46,823 nt of DNA, from assembly GCA_039817415.1 (NCBI GenBank), contig JBCBVV010000051.1, forward strand, positions 1 to 46,823. The letters are read 5' to 3'. This stretch comes from JALEFZ01 sp039817415 (GTDB lineage Bacteria; Bacteroidota; Bacteroidia; J057). This document shows, in pieces, positions 18,041-26,891 of this stretch (its first letter is position 1; each line of letters begins with the position of its first letter). Position numbers and translations under genes: made by a program. Under the pieces are notes generated by a model, which saw only the letters and a list, made by a program, of their open reading frames with translations, searched no databases and had not been told where the DNA came from.

Positions 18041-21000
18041 CTACCGCTTCATGTAAGCAAGGTCCTGATTCATCATAGTATGTGTAACCGTAGCTAGTGC
18101 AGCAGTTTTTGACAGATCTAGTTCAGGATCGAGGGGGTACTCGCCTACAGACAAGTATTCCTTTGCTTGTTTGGGTTTTGATTTGAAGCGTTTCCATTCC
18201 TCCTCATACAACTTCTTGAAAATGGCAATCTCTTCCGTTGAAGGGGATTCACATGTAATTTGTCGAAAGGCATATCGAATCTGTTCCTCTACATGATCTT
18301 TTTTTAGGTGCTGAACTTTTTGTGCCAATACCCTAGCGGCTTCCAGAAACTGAGGGTCATTCAAGAGGACAAGGGCCTGTAAGGGCGTATTGGTGATTTC
18401 ACGTTGAACGACACAACGGTCTCTATTTGGTGCATCGAAAATATCCATGAAGGGAGGAGGAGAGGTCCTTCGAATGAAGGTGTAAAGAGACCTCCTGTAT
18501 AGGCTTTCTCCACTGTCGGGCTTGTATTCAAAAAGTTTGAAAGAGAATGTAGACTTTTCTTTCCAAAGTCCATCTGGTTGATACGGCTTTACACTTTTGC
18601 CCCCCTTCTTTGGATTCAATAAGCCACTTGCAGATAAGGCATTATCCCGTATGATTTCTGCAGGAAGCCGATAGCTAGGCCCTCTAGCGATCCAGGAGTT
18701 GTTGGGATCCCGCTCTTGGAGTTCTGGAGTTTGCCTACTGCTTTGCTTGTAGGTAGCCGACATCACGATCATTTTATGCATGGCCTTGACATCCCATCCA
18801 GATTCTCTGAATCTAATCGCCAGCCAATCCAATAGTTCTGGATGGGTTGGTAGGGCTCCTTGGTTTCCGAAGTCATGAGGTGTTTTCACCAATCCCTGCC
18901 CAAAGAAGAGTTGCCAATATCGGTTGACAGCTACACGGGCTGTAAGTGGATTATGATCATCAAAGAGCCATTTAACAAGGCCTTGCCGATTACTTTCATA
19001 TTCTTCGCCAAAATCCAATACTGATTGGGGAGTCCCAGGCTCAACTTTCTCTTCTGGTTGATCGTATTGGCCTCGATTAAGCACATGCATCTGCCTCAAT
19101 CCGGGTGTTTCTTCCATCACCATGATCTCCTCCAGGCTATCCATGAGCATCATCCTTGCCTTCAATAATTGCGCTCTTTTCTGGATTTCTTTTCGATAAG
19201 ACTTGGAGGACTTGAGAGAAGCGAATTGTAAACCTTCTAGTTGAGTCTCGTCTTTTTTATTCAATTGCTTCATCCCAGCTGCCCATGCAAGCTCAGTAGC
19301 TGACATTTCTTGCTTGTAAAACCTAATATCATCCATAAGACCTTGGAAGATACCCCACTCCTGTGTGTAAGCGCGACCCGAAATACCAGCCCTCCACGCT
19401 TTTTTGACGGGCTTATGACCGAAGGAGTTGACAGGATGAATGCTTTTCGTCAATCGATCAAACTTAATGTTTGAAGGAGCCTTTTCCCCATTTAGGAATA
19501 GAGTCAAGCCTTCTGCTTTCATCGAACCATCATAAGAGAAGCCAACATGCAGCCATTCGTTGATCGGTAAACTGTCCTTTGTTTTGCAGTGGATATAATT
19601 GTGAGGAAGAGAGTGGACTAACCTGACATTGAGATAGTTTTCGTCATCAAGATACATTTCCCACCCTCGCCAAAAGTTATTTTTCTCCCCTGTTGTCCCG
19701 ATAAGGGTTTGGGTTTTTCCGGAGTCCCTTTTCTGGGTATTCATCCACATCATGATAGTAGCCTGGTCGTAGGCCTCTAGCGTCGGCCAGTTGTTCAGGA
19801 AGAAATCATCATATTCTCCTTTTAGTTCGACAGCAGATCCAACTTTCCCTTTGGCCTTGTATAGTTTGCCACGAGAAGTGTACTTTTTGTTCCCATCAAT
19901 GATGGTGGTGGTTTTTCCGTTTGATGCTAGTTGGTAACGGATTTGGTCTAGTTTCGCTCTTTTTGCTGGTGTGGGTGGAAGGGTATTCACATAAGATTTG
20001 ATATCATCCATGTTCTCTTCCATCGCTTTCAAGATCTCAGTCCTTTTCTTTATCTGATTATCAAGCTGCTGGAGCCTGACTTTTGATTTGTCATCTAAGA
20101 TGGTCAACATAGGGCCGTAATCTCCATCATCTCCTGTCATTCCTATTTCGTGAAGGTTGTTGAAAAAGGAGGCAAATTGGTAGTATTCCTTCTGGGAGAT
20201 GGGATCAAATTTATGGTCATGACAACGAGCACATTCCATGGTCAGTCCAAGGATAGCAGTACTCACGGTATTGGTGCGGTCAAAAACATACTCTAGTCTA
20301 AATTCCTCATCCACTACCCCACCTTCGGCTGTCATGGGATTGTTTCTGTTGAATGCAGTCGCCAGAATCTGATCCTGTGTGGGTTTCGGCAATAAATCGC
20401 CCGCCAATTGCTCAGAGATAAACTGATCATAAGGCATATTCATATCCAGTGCCCTAATAACCCAATCCCTCCACGGCCACATGGTTCTTGCCCCATCTGC
20501 ATGTAATCCATGAGAGTCTGCATATCTCGCCAAATCCAACCATTCCATGGCCATTCGCTCCCCATATGAGGAAGAAGACAAGAATTTATCGACCATTTTT
20601 TCGTAGGCATCATCATTTTGATCTTGGAGAAAGGCGTCTAATTCCTCTTGGGTAGGCGGAAGACCGATGAGATCCAATTTCACCCTTCTCAATAGTAATG
20701 CTCGATCCGCTTCTGGCGAAGGTTGCAGAGTTTCTGTCTGCAGTTTCTTTTGAATGAAGGCATCTATCTCATTCTTTCTATTCCAATCTGGGGGAAGATT
20801 TGTAGGTACAGTTGGCTTTGATGGAGGAATAAAAGCCCAATGGGGTTTCCATTCAGCACCTTGCTCAATCCATTTGCTGATGACGGCAATTTCTTTAGGC
20901 GTTAGGGTAAGGTTGGATTCAGGGGGAGGCATTTTTAAATCGGTATCGGAAGTGACCATTCGATGGTAGGTTTGACTTCTTCCAAGGTTTCCTTTGACAA

Positions 21001-21280
21001 TTGCCTTTCCATTTCCGCTAGCGAGAGAGGCAAAAGCTTCCTCTTCTATGTCTAACCTTAACCCTCCACGACGAGATTTTTCATCAGGTCCATGGCAAGA
21101 CCAGCAACGATCTGATAAAATAGGTCTGACATGATAATTGAAATCAATTTTTTCAGGTAGCTCATCATAAGCTTCCGCAACCTCTCTCGGCAGCGATGGA
21201 CCACAAGCCCAAAAGAGGGTCGGGATTAAGATGATGGATAACCATCTCAAACTGGTAGTAGTAGGTAGAGAAGCTTTCAT
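18041..21280 (-). CDS. DUF1549/DUF1553 (PSCyt/PSD1-type) cytochrome lipoprotein with LamG-like insert
   Basis: The 1079-residue protein has a lipoprotein-like signal (LFWAC, Cys at 26). A planctomycete-type cytochrome domain with CWSCH (C59, C62, H63) and LKMPPPES follows. The DUF1549 domain (about 170-365) carries a second heme motif CARCH (C350, C353, H354) in MECARCHDHKFDPIS. A LamG/concanavalin-like insert spans about 450-660 (LFLNGEKAP, GISGRAYTQEWGIFQGLMDDIRFYKQEM). The C-terminal DUF1553 domain (about 790-1070) includes ARVAVNRYWQLFFGQGLVKT and FDAPNRDRCVVQREITNTPLQAL. It is the first gene of the four-gene operon. Family knowledge supports a surface or periplasmic multi-heme protein; the LamG insert suggests a glycan ligand (inference). 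Confidence 0.9.
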   Translation of the reverse strand: MKASLPTTTSLRWLSIILIPTLFWACGPSLPREVAEAYDELPEKIDFNYHVRPILSDRCWSCHGPDEKSRRGGLRLDIEEEAFASLASGNGKAIVKGNLGRSQTYHRMVTSDTDLKMPPPESNLTLTPKEIAVISKWIEQGAEWKPHWAFIPPSKPTVPTNLPPDWNRKNEIDAFIQKKLQTETLQPSPEADRALLLRRVKLDLIGLPPTQEELDAFLQDQNDDAYEKMVDKFLSSSSYGERMAMEWLDLARYADSHGLHADGARTMWPWRDWVIRALDMNMPYDQFISEQLAGDLLPKPTQDQILATAFNRNNPMTAEGGVVDEEFRLEYVFDRTNTVSTAILGLTMECARCHDHKFDPISQKEYYQFASFFNNLHEIGMTGDDGDYGPMLTILDDKSKVRLQQLDNQIKKRTEILKAMEENMDDIKSYVNTLPPTPAKRAKLDQIRYQLASNGKTTTIIDGNKKYTSRGKLYKAKGKVGSAVELKGEYDDFFLNNWPTLEAYDQATIMMWMNTQKRDSGKTQTLIGTTGEKNNFWRGWEMYLDDENYLNVRLVHSLPHNYIHCKTKDSLPINEWLHVGFSYDGSMKAEGLTLFLNGEKAPSNIKFDRLTKSIHPVNSFGHKPVKKAWRAGISGRAYTQEWGIFQGLMDDIRFYKQEMSATELAWAAGMKQLNKKDETQLEGLQFASLKSSKSYRKEIQKRAQLLKARMMLMDSLEEIMVMEETPGLRQMHVLNRGQYDQPEEKVEPGTPQSVLDFGEEYESNRQGLVKWLFDDHNPLTARVAVNRYWQLFFGQGLVKTPHDFGNQGALPTHPELLDWLAIRFRESGWDVKAMHKMIVMSATYKQSSRQTPELQERDPNNSWIARGPSYRLPAEIIRDNALSASGLLNPKKGGKSVKPYQPDGLWKEKSTFSFKLFEYKPDSGESLYRRSLYTFIRRTSPPPFMDIFDAPNRDRCVVQREITNTPLQALVLLNDPQFLEAARVLAQKVQHLKKDHVEEQIRYAFRQITCESPSTEEIAIFKKLYEEEWKRFKSKPKQAKEYLSVGEYPLDPELDLSKTAALATVTHTMMNQDLAYMKR

Positions 21281-21430
21281 GCCCTATTAATTCATACTTT
21301 CGTAATTGAATATAGGGAATTATAAGAATAGGTTGAGTGTGAAGAGATAAAATGAATTAGGGAAAAGGTAAATATTTATATATCTCCTACCACTTTCAGA
21401 CTATTGTTTTCCAGACTCCCTTGAGTCATC

Positions 21431-21469
21431 AAAAAAGAAAGAGCTTGGCTCCATATAACAGCCAAACTC
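21431..21469 (-). terminator. Rho-independent terminator of the fadH-like gene
   Basis: In the minus-strand transcript GAGTTTGGCT pairs with AGCCAAGCTC (21460-21469 and 21441-21450, one G-U pair) across a 9-base loop. The run TTTCTTTTTT (21440-21431) follows. It lies about 40 bases after the fadH-like stop codon. Confidence 0.75.
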
Positions 21470-21507
21470 CTTCTCATTTTAAAATAGAAGAGTAATTCCT
21501 TGGGAAA

Positions 21508-23532
21508 TTACAATCCTGCCACCAATTCACTCGCTTCCTTGATGGCCTTCTTCGCATCAAGCTCAGCGGCGACATGGGCACCTCCTATCAGGTGGACGTT
21601 TTTCCCTTTGGCTTCAAGCTGAGCCTGAAGTTCTCTAAGGGGTTCCTGTCCAGCACATATGACAACATGATCTACATCCAGAATTTGCTGCTCCCCATTA
21701 ACGTTGATGTGGAGACCACGGTCGTCTACCTTTTCGTAGCTTACCTCGGCTAACATATTGACATTTTTCTTGGCGAGGGAAGCTCTGTGGATCCATCCCG
21801 TTGTTTTGCCAAGCTTTTTGCCGTGCTTTCCTTTTGAGCGCTTGAGTAAGAAGATTTCGCGAGGAGAAGGCAAGACATCCGCTTGCATCAAAGAACCCCC
21901 ACGGTTAACCTCCATGTCTACCCCCCACTCCTTCATGTAGGCTGGAACGGACATGCTGACAGATTCATGTGACATATCGTGTGCCAGGTATTCAGCCATG
22001 TCAAATCCAATTCCACCAGCTCCCACAATTGCCACCGATTGTCCTACTGGCATTTTCTTATATAAGACCTCGGCATAATTCAACACTTTTTCATGATCTG
22101 CCCCTTCGAATTCAACCTTTCTAGGTGTAACCCCTGTTGCAAGGATGATTTCATCATAATTCCCCTCGAGGAGTCCGTCAACCGTAGCTCTATGATTCAG
22201 GTGAAGGTTTACTCCATGCTTGTCAATCATCGCCTGATAGTAGCGAATGGTCTCAGCGTATTCTTCTTTTCCTGGGATGACTTTGGCCATGTTGAACTGG
22301 CCTCCGATTTCACCTTCTGCTTCAAAAAGATCTACCTCGTGTCCTCTTTCTGCCGCGATGGTGGAAGCCGCCAAACCTGCTGGTCCTGCTCCCACAACAG
22401 CAATTCTTTTCTTCACCTCTGCAGGATGAAAATTGAGCAAGGTCTCGTGGCAAGCTCTTGCATTGACCAGACAGGAGCTAACTTGCATCTGGAAAGTATG
22501 GTCAAGACAGGCTTGGTTACAAGCAATACAGGTATTGATTTCATGCGAACGATTCTCAATCGCCTTTAGCACCAAATCAGAATCAGCCAAAAAGGGACGG
22601 GCCATAGAAACCATATCCGAACAACCATCTTGGAGAATTCCTTCTGCTATTTCAGGTGAATTGATTCGGTTGGTAGCGATAAGCGGTATGTTCACCTCTC
22701 CCATCATGCGCTTAGTTACCCAAGCAAATCCCCCTCTTGGCACAACAGTCCCAATGGTAGGAACACGGCTTTCATGCCATCCAATCCCTGTATTGATGAT
22801 GGTGGCACCTGCCTTTTCAATTTCTTTAGCCAATTGTACCACTTCTTCCCAAGTAGAGCCACCTTCCACTAGGTCCAACATAGAAAGACGGTAGATAATG
22901 ATGAAGTTGGGGCCTACACGCTCTCGGGTTTTACGAACAATCTCAAGTGGAAACTTGATGCGATTTTCATAGCTCCCTCCCCACTCATCTTCTCTTCTAT
23001 TGGTTTTGGAGACGATAAACTGGTTGATCAAATAGCCTTCTGAGCCCATGATTTCTACCCCATCGTATCCAGCCAACTTGGCCATGTCGGCACAATGGGC
23101 ATAGTCTTCTATGGTTTGAAGAACTTCTTCATCTGAGAGTCCACGGGCTGGAAAGGGTGAGATCGGTGCTTTGGTATCTGAAGCTGAAACGTTTTGAGGT
23201 GAATATCCATAACGGCCTACATGAAGAATCTGCATACAGATTTTTCCTCCCTCTTTATGAACTGCCTCGGTAACGATTTTATGATGTTCCGCAACTTCTG
23301 GGCTGTTCATCGGATGTCCCATGGGAATAGCCCTTCCCTCATTGTTTGGGGCGATGCCTCCCGTTACAATCAATCCAACTTGACCTCTTGCGCGCTCAGC
23401 ATAAAAGGCTGCCATTCGCTCAAATCCATTTTCAATGTCCTCCAGCATGGTGTGCATAGACCCCATCAAAACTCTATTCTTGAGTGTAGTAAATCCAAGA
23501 TCAAGCGGAGAAAGTAACTTATCGTACGGCAT
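21508..23532 (-). CDS. fadH: 2,4-dienoyl-CoA reductase (NADPH), FadH-type
   Basis: At 674 residues it matches the length and layout of bacterial FadH (E. coli, 672 aa). An old-yellow-enzyme TIM barrel (1 to about 330, FMN) is followed by four cysteines for a [4Fe-4S] cluster at C335, C338, C342 and C354 (CIACNQAC, SSCLVNARAC). A flavoprotein/NADPH module comes next (KRIAVVGAGPAGLAAS near 371-386, and a second VAIVGAGGIGFDMAEYL). The active-site Tyr (SEGYLIN, Y167) and His (GWHESR, H253) match the E. coli positions shifted by one. The enzyme reduces 2,4-dienoyl-CoA intermediates in unsaturated fatty acid oxidation. It appears monocistronic with its own terminator. Confidence 0.88.
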   Translation of the reverse strand: MPYDKLLSPLDLGFTTLKNRVLMGSMHTMLEDIENGFERMAAFYAERARGQVGLIVTGGIAPNNEGRAIPMGHPMNSPEVAEHHKIVTEAVHKEGGKICMQILHVGRYGYSPQNVSASDTKAPISPFPARGLSDEEVLQTIEDYAHCADMAKLAGYDGVEIMGSEGYLINQFIVSKTNRREDEWGGSYENRIKFPLEIVRKTRERVGPNFIIIYRLSMLDLVEGGSTWEEVVQLAKEIEKAGATIINTGIGWHESRVPTIGTVVPRGGFAWVTKRMMGEVNIPLIATNRINSPEIAEGILQDGCSDMVSMARPFLADSDLVLKAIENRSHEINTCIACNQACLDHTFQMQVSSCLVNARACHETLLNFHPAEVKKRIAVVGAGPAGLAASTIAAERGHEVDLFEAEGEIGGQFNMAKVIPGKEEYAETIRYYQAMIDKHGVNLHLNHRATVDGLLEGNYDEIILATGVTPRKVEFEGADHEKVLNYAEVLYKKMPVGQSVAIVGAGGIGFDMAEYLAHDMSHESVSMSVPAYMKEWGVDMEVNRGGSLMQADVLPSPREIFLLKRSKGKHGKKLGKTTGWIHRASLAKKNVNMLAEVSYEKVDDRGLHINVNGEQQILDVDHVVICAGQEPLRELQAQLEAKGKNVHLIGGAHVAAELDAKKAIKEASELVAGL

Positions 23533-23854
23533 ATGTAGTAGTGGTTATCTGATACCTATGAAAAAAATGTTATGCATGCAGAGTAAATTTATAAAAATTC
23601 TTGAGTGTTGGGCAAAAAGATTGAAGGTATTATTGATAAAATGAGACAGGTGTGAAGATTTCTTTCCCTCTGGTTATTAGAATCAGTGCTTGTGCAGAGA
23701 AATCTAACATTAATTGCTTTCCAAATAATTCAAGGGTTGGCCAAAACCATTCACGGTAATTTTCTTATCCATTCATTAAGATATCTCCACAACTGATACC
23801 AAAAGTCGCAATTTACGGACACTACTTAATTATATTTATCGAAATTTTTGAATC
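23533..23854. other. Intergenic region with left copy of the duplication repeat
   Basis: The stretch between the divergent fadH-like and first T9SS genes contains no convincing coding frame. A 23-bp block at 23619-23641 is repeated exactly at 24889-24911 and marks the left edge of a tandem duplication. A weak Bacteroidetes -7-like box, TATATTTA (23831-23838), lies 17 bases before the T9SS start codon. Confidence 0.6.
23619..23641. repeat. Direct repeat, left copy of duplication edge
   Basis: These 23 bases are identical to 24889-24911, offset 1270 bases. They begin GATTGAAGG and end GATAAAA. The two copies lie upstream of the two paralogous T9SS genes and mark the start of a duplicated segment. 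Confidence 0.85.
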
Positions 23855-24559
23855 ATGAGCAAATATTCGTCGACTCTCATCCTAGTTATTCTACTATTTT
23901 GCGAAATTTCATACGGATCTAATACCCTTTCCAAGAATGTAGATTCACCAAGGATAAATTACGATGGATGTAGCGTGAATATTCCTGCTTATGATAAGCT
24001 CAGCACTACAACAAAGCCTCATAATGTTAGCTGGGGGGGAATAAAGGCAGAAAAATCAGGTCTTACTGAAACGATAAGTTGGAAGACTTATTTTGAACAG
24101 GATAATCATCATTTTGAAATCTTAAGGTCTACGGATGGCCTAAATTATTTCAAAGTCGGTCAAGTCAAGTCGATCGGTAACCATCAAGATAGAAAAGCTT
24201 ATTCTTTTCAGCACAATAGGCTAAATACCCAAAACGAGCTTGTTTGGTACAGGATCAAACAGGTAAATATTTTTGGAATGTATGAATACGCCAAAACAAT
24301 CCCGCTTACACATTCTTACTATCCAAGTATTCAATTAACATGGGAAAAATCTTCCGAGGGGTTAAAAATGATTCTCCATTACTCAAGGGAAAAACAAAAC
24401 AAAGTTCAGGTATTCGACACACAAGGCAATGTAATTTTCGATGACTCCATTTTTATTGACCACTCCACCACTCTCCCCTTACATCCCACAGCAAAAGGAA
24501 TTTATATTCTCACTGTAACAAATAGGAAAGAAAAAATAGTCAGGAAAATTCGTTTATAA
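23855..24559 (+). CDS. T9SS-sorted secreted protein, shorter paralog
   Basis: The 234-residue protein has a signal peptide (MSKYSSTLILVILLFCEISYG). A beta-sandwich segment (about 48-145, with GLTETISWKTYFEQDNHHFE and LVWYRIKQVNIFGMYEYAKT) follows. The C-terminal sorting domain (about 150-234) ends GIYILTVTNRKEKIVRKIRL, the usual T9SS type A finish with a Gly-hydrophobic-Tyr motif and basic tail. It is a tandem paralog of the gene at 25127-26215 but lacks that protein's N-terminal domain, so nearly all of it is linker plus sorting domain. The cargo function is unknown and it may be a truncated duplicate. Confidence 0.75.
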   Translation: MSKYSSTLILVILLFCEISYGSNTLSKNVDSPRINYDGCSVNIPAYDKLSTTTKPHNVSWGGIKAEKSGLTETISWKTYFEQDNHHFEILRSTDGLNYFKVGQVKSIGNHQDRKAYSFQHNRLNTQNELVWYRIKQVNIFGMYEYAKTIPLTHSYYPSIQLTWEKSSEGLKMILHYSREKQNKVQVFDTQGNVIFDDSIFIDHSTTLPLHPTAKGIYILTVTNRKEKIVRKIRL

Positions 24560-24577
24560 GCCTATCCCCTCTCCTGT

Positions 24578-24615
24578 AATAGCTCCTGTTTCTAAGTGGA
24601 CGGGAGCTATTTTTT
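24578..24615 (+). terminator. Rho-independent terminator of the first T9SS gene
   Basis: A 12-bp stem, AATAGCTCCTGT (24578-24589) and ACGGGAGCTATT (24600-24611) with one G-U pair, runs into T residues to 24615. The same element, slightly diverged, follows the second paralog at 26234-26272. Confidence 0.8.
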
Positions 24616-24882
24616 ATTTAACTGTTCTTGGTATAATTGCGACTAGTTCATTTCCCATCCTAAGAGGAATCGAATGATAGGCATCCTCCATGACCCTTAA
24701 CTTGAAATAAGGGTTCAAAGTAGGTTTGATATTCACTTTTTGAACCTCCAATAGGTCTCTTTGTCCAAGTTGGGTCAATGGGATGTTTGAACCAGAGCTC
24801 TACTAACTTTCCTCCTGGCTAGATAAGATTTGCCATTTGTCTGAAATAAGCGGGTCTATTTTCTTTAGAAGGAATGAATGAG
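24614..24882 (-). pseudogene. Dead 3' fragment of the TPMT-like methyltransferase gene
   Basis: On the minus strand this segment matches the last 89 codons or so of the intact methyltransferase gene (26271 to about 26540) closely and colinearly, including the stop codon position (TAA, 24616-24614). It cannot encode protein: an AAG codon of the intact gene has become TAG at 24821-24819, and an extra base near 24711 shifts the frame. The similarity ends abruptly at 24882, next to the right copy of the 23-bp repeat. It is the leftover of a tandem duplication that copied the T9SS gene plus the 3' part of its convergent neighbour. Confidence 0.85.
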
Positions 24883-25126
24883 TATAAGGATTGAAGGTAT
24901 TATTGATAAAAATTCAACGCTCCGAGGAATCAGGACCCTAAGAACCATACATTTTCCTCAATTTCTCTTCAAAACTTTACATCCTCAATATTTAGAATAA
25001 TTTAATAATTGGATAAAACCATTCATGGTAATTATTTTCCCCATTCAGCTCTCCAACTGCTCCATTGATCCAATTGGCCACTTATTTCATAAATGAAGCT
25101 ATTATTTTTGAGGAAATGATTGAATA
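24883..25126. repeat. Duplication junction and leader of the second T9SS gene
   Basis: The right copy of the 23-bp direct repeat is at 24889-24911, seven bases after the truncated methyltransferase fragment stops. The following sequence has patches in common with the leader of the first paralog (AAAACCATTCA[CT]GGTAATT). There is no gene here. Confidence 0.75.
25103..25110 (+). promoter_or_regulatory. Probable -7 element of the second T9SS gene
   Basis: TATTTTTG is a full match to the Bacteroidetes TAnnTTTG box and lies 16 bases upstream of the ATG. No well-spaced TTTG -33 element is visible (a TTGG lies 25 bases upstream), so the call is tentative. Confidence 0.35.
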
Positions 25127-26215
25127 ATGAACAAATATTTCTTCTTCCTCATAGCTAGTTTCTGCATTCTTTTATCCAATTCTTACGCCTACGATGAAAA
25201 CTTTGATGAAGGGAATCGAGGAATTTATCAGGGTGAATGCTGGACTTTCTCTTCGACCACTGTAACAAGCTCATCCTCTAACGGCGGGGCTATTTCGGGA
25301 TCAAGTACCAGAACGGGTCAGTTGACCAACCTAACCAATCCTCACAGGGTGGGATCTCCTTGCACCAGATTCGATGGTAGTGGGCGTGTATCCTTCGAAC
25401 ATTATGTTCATACCTTAAATGGAAGCTCTCAAAAAACGCTAAATCTAGTTTTATTAGATGAGAGCCTAAATGTCGTAGATACCTTGCTCACCTATGAATA
25501 TATCTCCACCTCTCTTGTCAAATCAGATGTAGCCGTTCCTTATGATGGTCAATATAGACTTGAATGGAGATGGATCGGTTCAGGAGGCCAAGGGAGAGCA
25601 TGGATGGACAATGTATCTATTACGGGTATCAACAGAGCAGATCCCGATAATGGATGCGGTTGTCTTTCAGAAAGCCTTCCAGTTAACTGGGGTACAGTAA
25701 AAGCTGTGAAAAATGGCCTTACAGAGTCTATTAGCTGGTCTGTCAACATGGAGCAAAACAACCATCATTTTGACATTATGAGGTCAACAGATGGGTTGAT
25801 GTTTCAAAAAGTTGGCCAAGTATATTCAGCTGGAAATCATCAGGAACTAAAAAGCTACTCATATGATTTTCAAGAAGGAAGCTCATTGGATCAGCTGATT
25901 TGGTATAGGATCAAGCAGGTTGACATTGACGGTCTCTATGAATATAGCCAAACCGTAAATCTTATCCGTCAAAATCATTCATCCCTTGAGGTGAGCTTAG
26001 AAAACATCTCCCAGGAATTACATCTCCACCTAATCTATTCCAGTGAATCTCACAACCAATTAAGATTATTTGACTTGAGAGGAAACCTCATTTACAGCGA
26101 CGCCATTTCTATCACCCAACCTACTACCCTACCCCTCCAAGGCCTTAATCGCGGCATTTATATCCTGTCAATTCACAACAGAAAAGAAAGCTTCGTCAGA
26201 AAAATTCGTTTATAA
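25127..26215 (+). CDS. T9SS-sorted secreted protein, full-length paralog
   Basis: The 362-residue protein has a signal peptide (MNKYFFFLIASFCILLSNSYA). An N-terminal beta-rich domain (about 25-172) with Ser/Gly/Thr-rich sequence and an ending GGQGRAWMDNVSITG resembles carbohydrate-binding or jelly-roll modules. The second half (about 185-362) is homologous to most of the protein at 23855-24559: GLTESISWSVNMEQNNHHFD, LIWYRIKQVDIDGLYEYSQT and the T9SS tail RGIYILSIHNRKESFVRKIRL. It should be secreted to the surface by T9SS. The function of the N-terminal domain is not recognised. It converges on the methyltransferase gene. Confidence 0.8.
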   Translation: MNKYFFFLIASFCILLSNSYAYDENFDEGNRGIYQGECWTFSSTTVTSSSSNGGAISGSSTRTGQLTNLTNPHRVGSPCTRFDGSGRVSFEHYVHTLNGSSQKTLNLVLLDESLNVVDTLLTYEYISTSLVKSDVAVPYDGQYRLEWRWIGSGGQGRAWMDNVSITGINRADPDNGCGCLSESLPVNWGTVKAVKNGLTESISWSVNMEQNNHHFDIMRSTDGLMFQKVGQVYSAGNHQELKSYSYDFQEGSSLDQLIWYRIKQVDIDGLYEYSQTVNLIRQNHSSLEVSLENISQELHLHLIYSSESHNQLRLFDLRGNLIYSDAISITQPTTLPLQGLNRGIYILSIHNRKESFVRKIRL

Positions 26216-26233
26216 CCCTATCCCCTCTTCTGT

Positions 26234-26272
26234 AATAGCTCCTGTTCCGTAAGTGGACAGGAGCTCATTTTT
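26234..26272 (+). terminator. Rho-independent terminator of the second T9SS gene
   Basis: AGCTCCTGT (26237-26245) pairs with ACAGGAGCT (26257-26265), followed by CATTTTT to 26272. It is the diverged copy of the terminator at 24578-24615 and overlaps the end of the convergent methyltransferase gene by two bases. Confidence 0.65.
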
Positions 26273-26888
26273 ATGTAGCTTTTCTCACCATAATTGCAAA
26301 CAGTTCATTTCCCATCCTAGGAGGAATCGAATTATAGGCGTCCTCCATGAGCCTTAACTTGAAATAAGGTTCAAAATAGGTTTGATATTCTTCCTTTGAA
26401 CCTCCAAAGGGTCTCTTTGTCCAAGTTGGGTCAATGGGATGTTTGAACCAGAGCCCAACTAATTTTCCTCCTGGCTTGATAAGATTTGCCATTTGTCTGG
26501 CATAAGCAGTTCTATTTTCTCTAGAAGGAATGAATGAGCAAAAAAAGGTTTGTTCGAAAATCAAATCATACTGCTCATCGTGATCGAAGAAGTTTTGCTG
26601 AAGCAGTTGATCAGCAGGGAAGTTCGGAACTCTTTGGGCAAATGCCTTCAGGGGCATTTCAGAAATATCCATGACATGAGTGTGCTCAAATCCGTTCTTC
26701 CACAAATATTCGGCTTCATACGCATTCCCCGCACCTGGAATAAGGATTTTCAAATCCTTCCGATCAAGCTGATCGATGTATGCCTTTATAGGCGTTGAAG
26801 GAAAACCGATGTCCCAACCTGTTCTATTGTCTTGGTATCTCTCCGTCCAATATCGACTTTGTTCTTCACTCTTGAATATGTCTTCCAT
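26271..26888 (-). CDS. Thiol/thiopurine S-methyltransferase (TPMT)-family SAM methyltransferase
   Basis: The 205-residue protein has the TPMT-family N-terminal signature (YWTERYQDNRTGWDIGFPS, 13-31), SAM motif I (ILIPGAGNAYEAEYLWKNG, 48-66) and the conserved FEQTFFCSFIP (about 110-120) and LVGLWFKHP (about 143-151) segments. Members move a methyl group from SAM to thiols, halides or other soft nucleophiles, often for detoxification or volatile production. It follows the FdhF/YdeP-type gene after only 3 bases, so they are likely co-transcribed. A truncated, dead copy of its 3' half is at 24614-24882. Confidence 0.85.
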   Translation of the reverse strand: MEDIFKSEEQSRYWTERYQDNRTGWDIGFPSTPIKAYIDQLDRKDLKILIPGAGNAYEAEYLWKNGFEHTHVMDISEMPLKAFAQRVPNFPADQLLQQNFFDHDEQYDLIFEQTFFCSFIPSRENRTAYARQMANLIKPGGKLVGLWFKHPIDPTWTKRPFGGSKEEYQTYFEPYFKLRLMEDAYNSIPPRMGNELFAIMVRKAT

Positions 26889-26891
26889 TGC

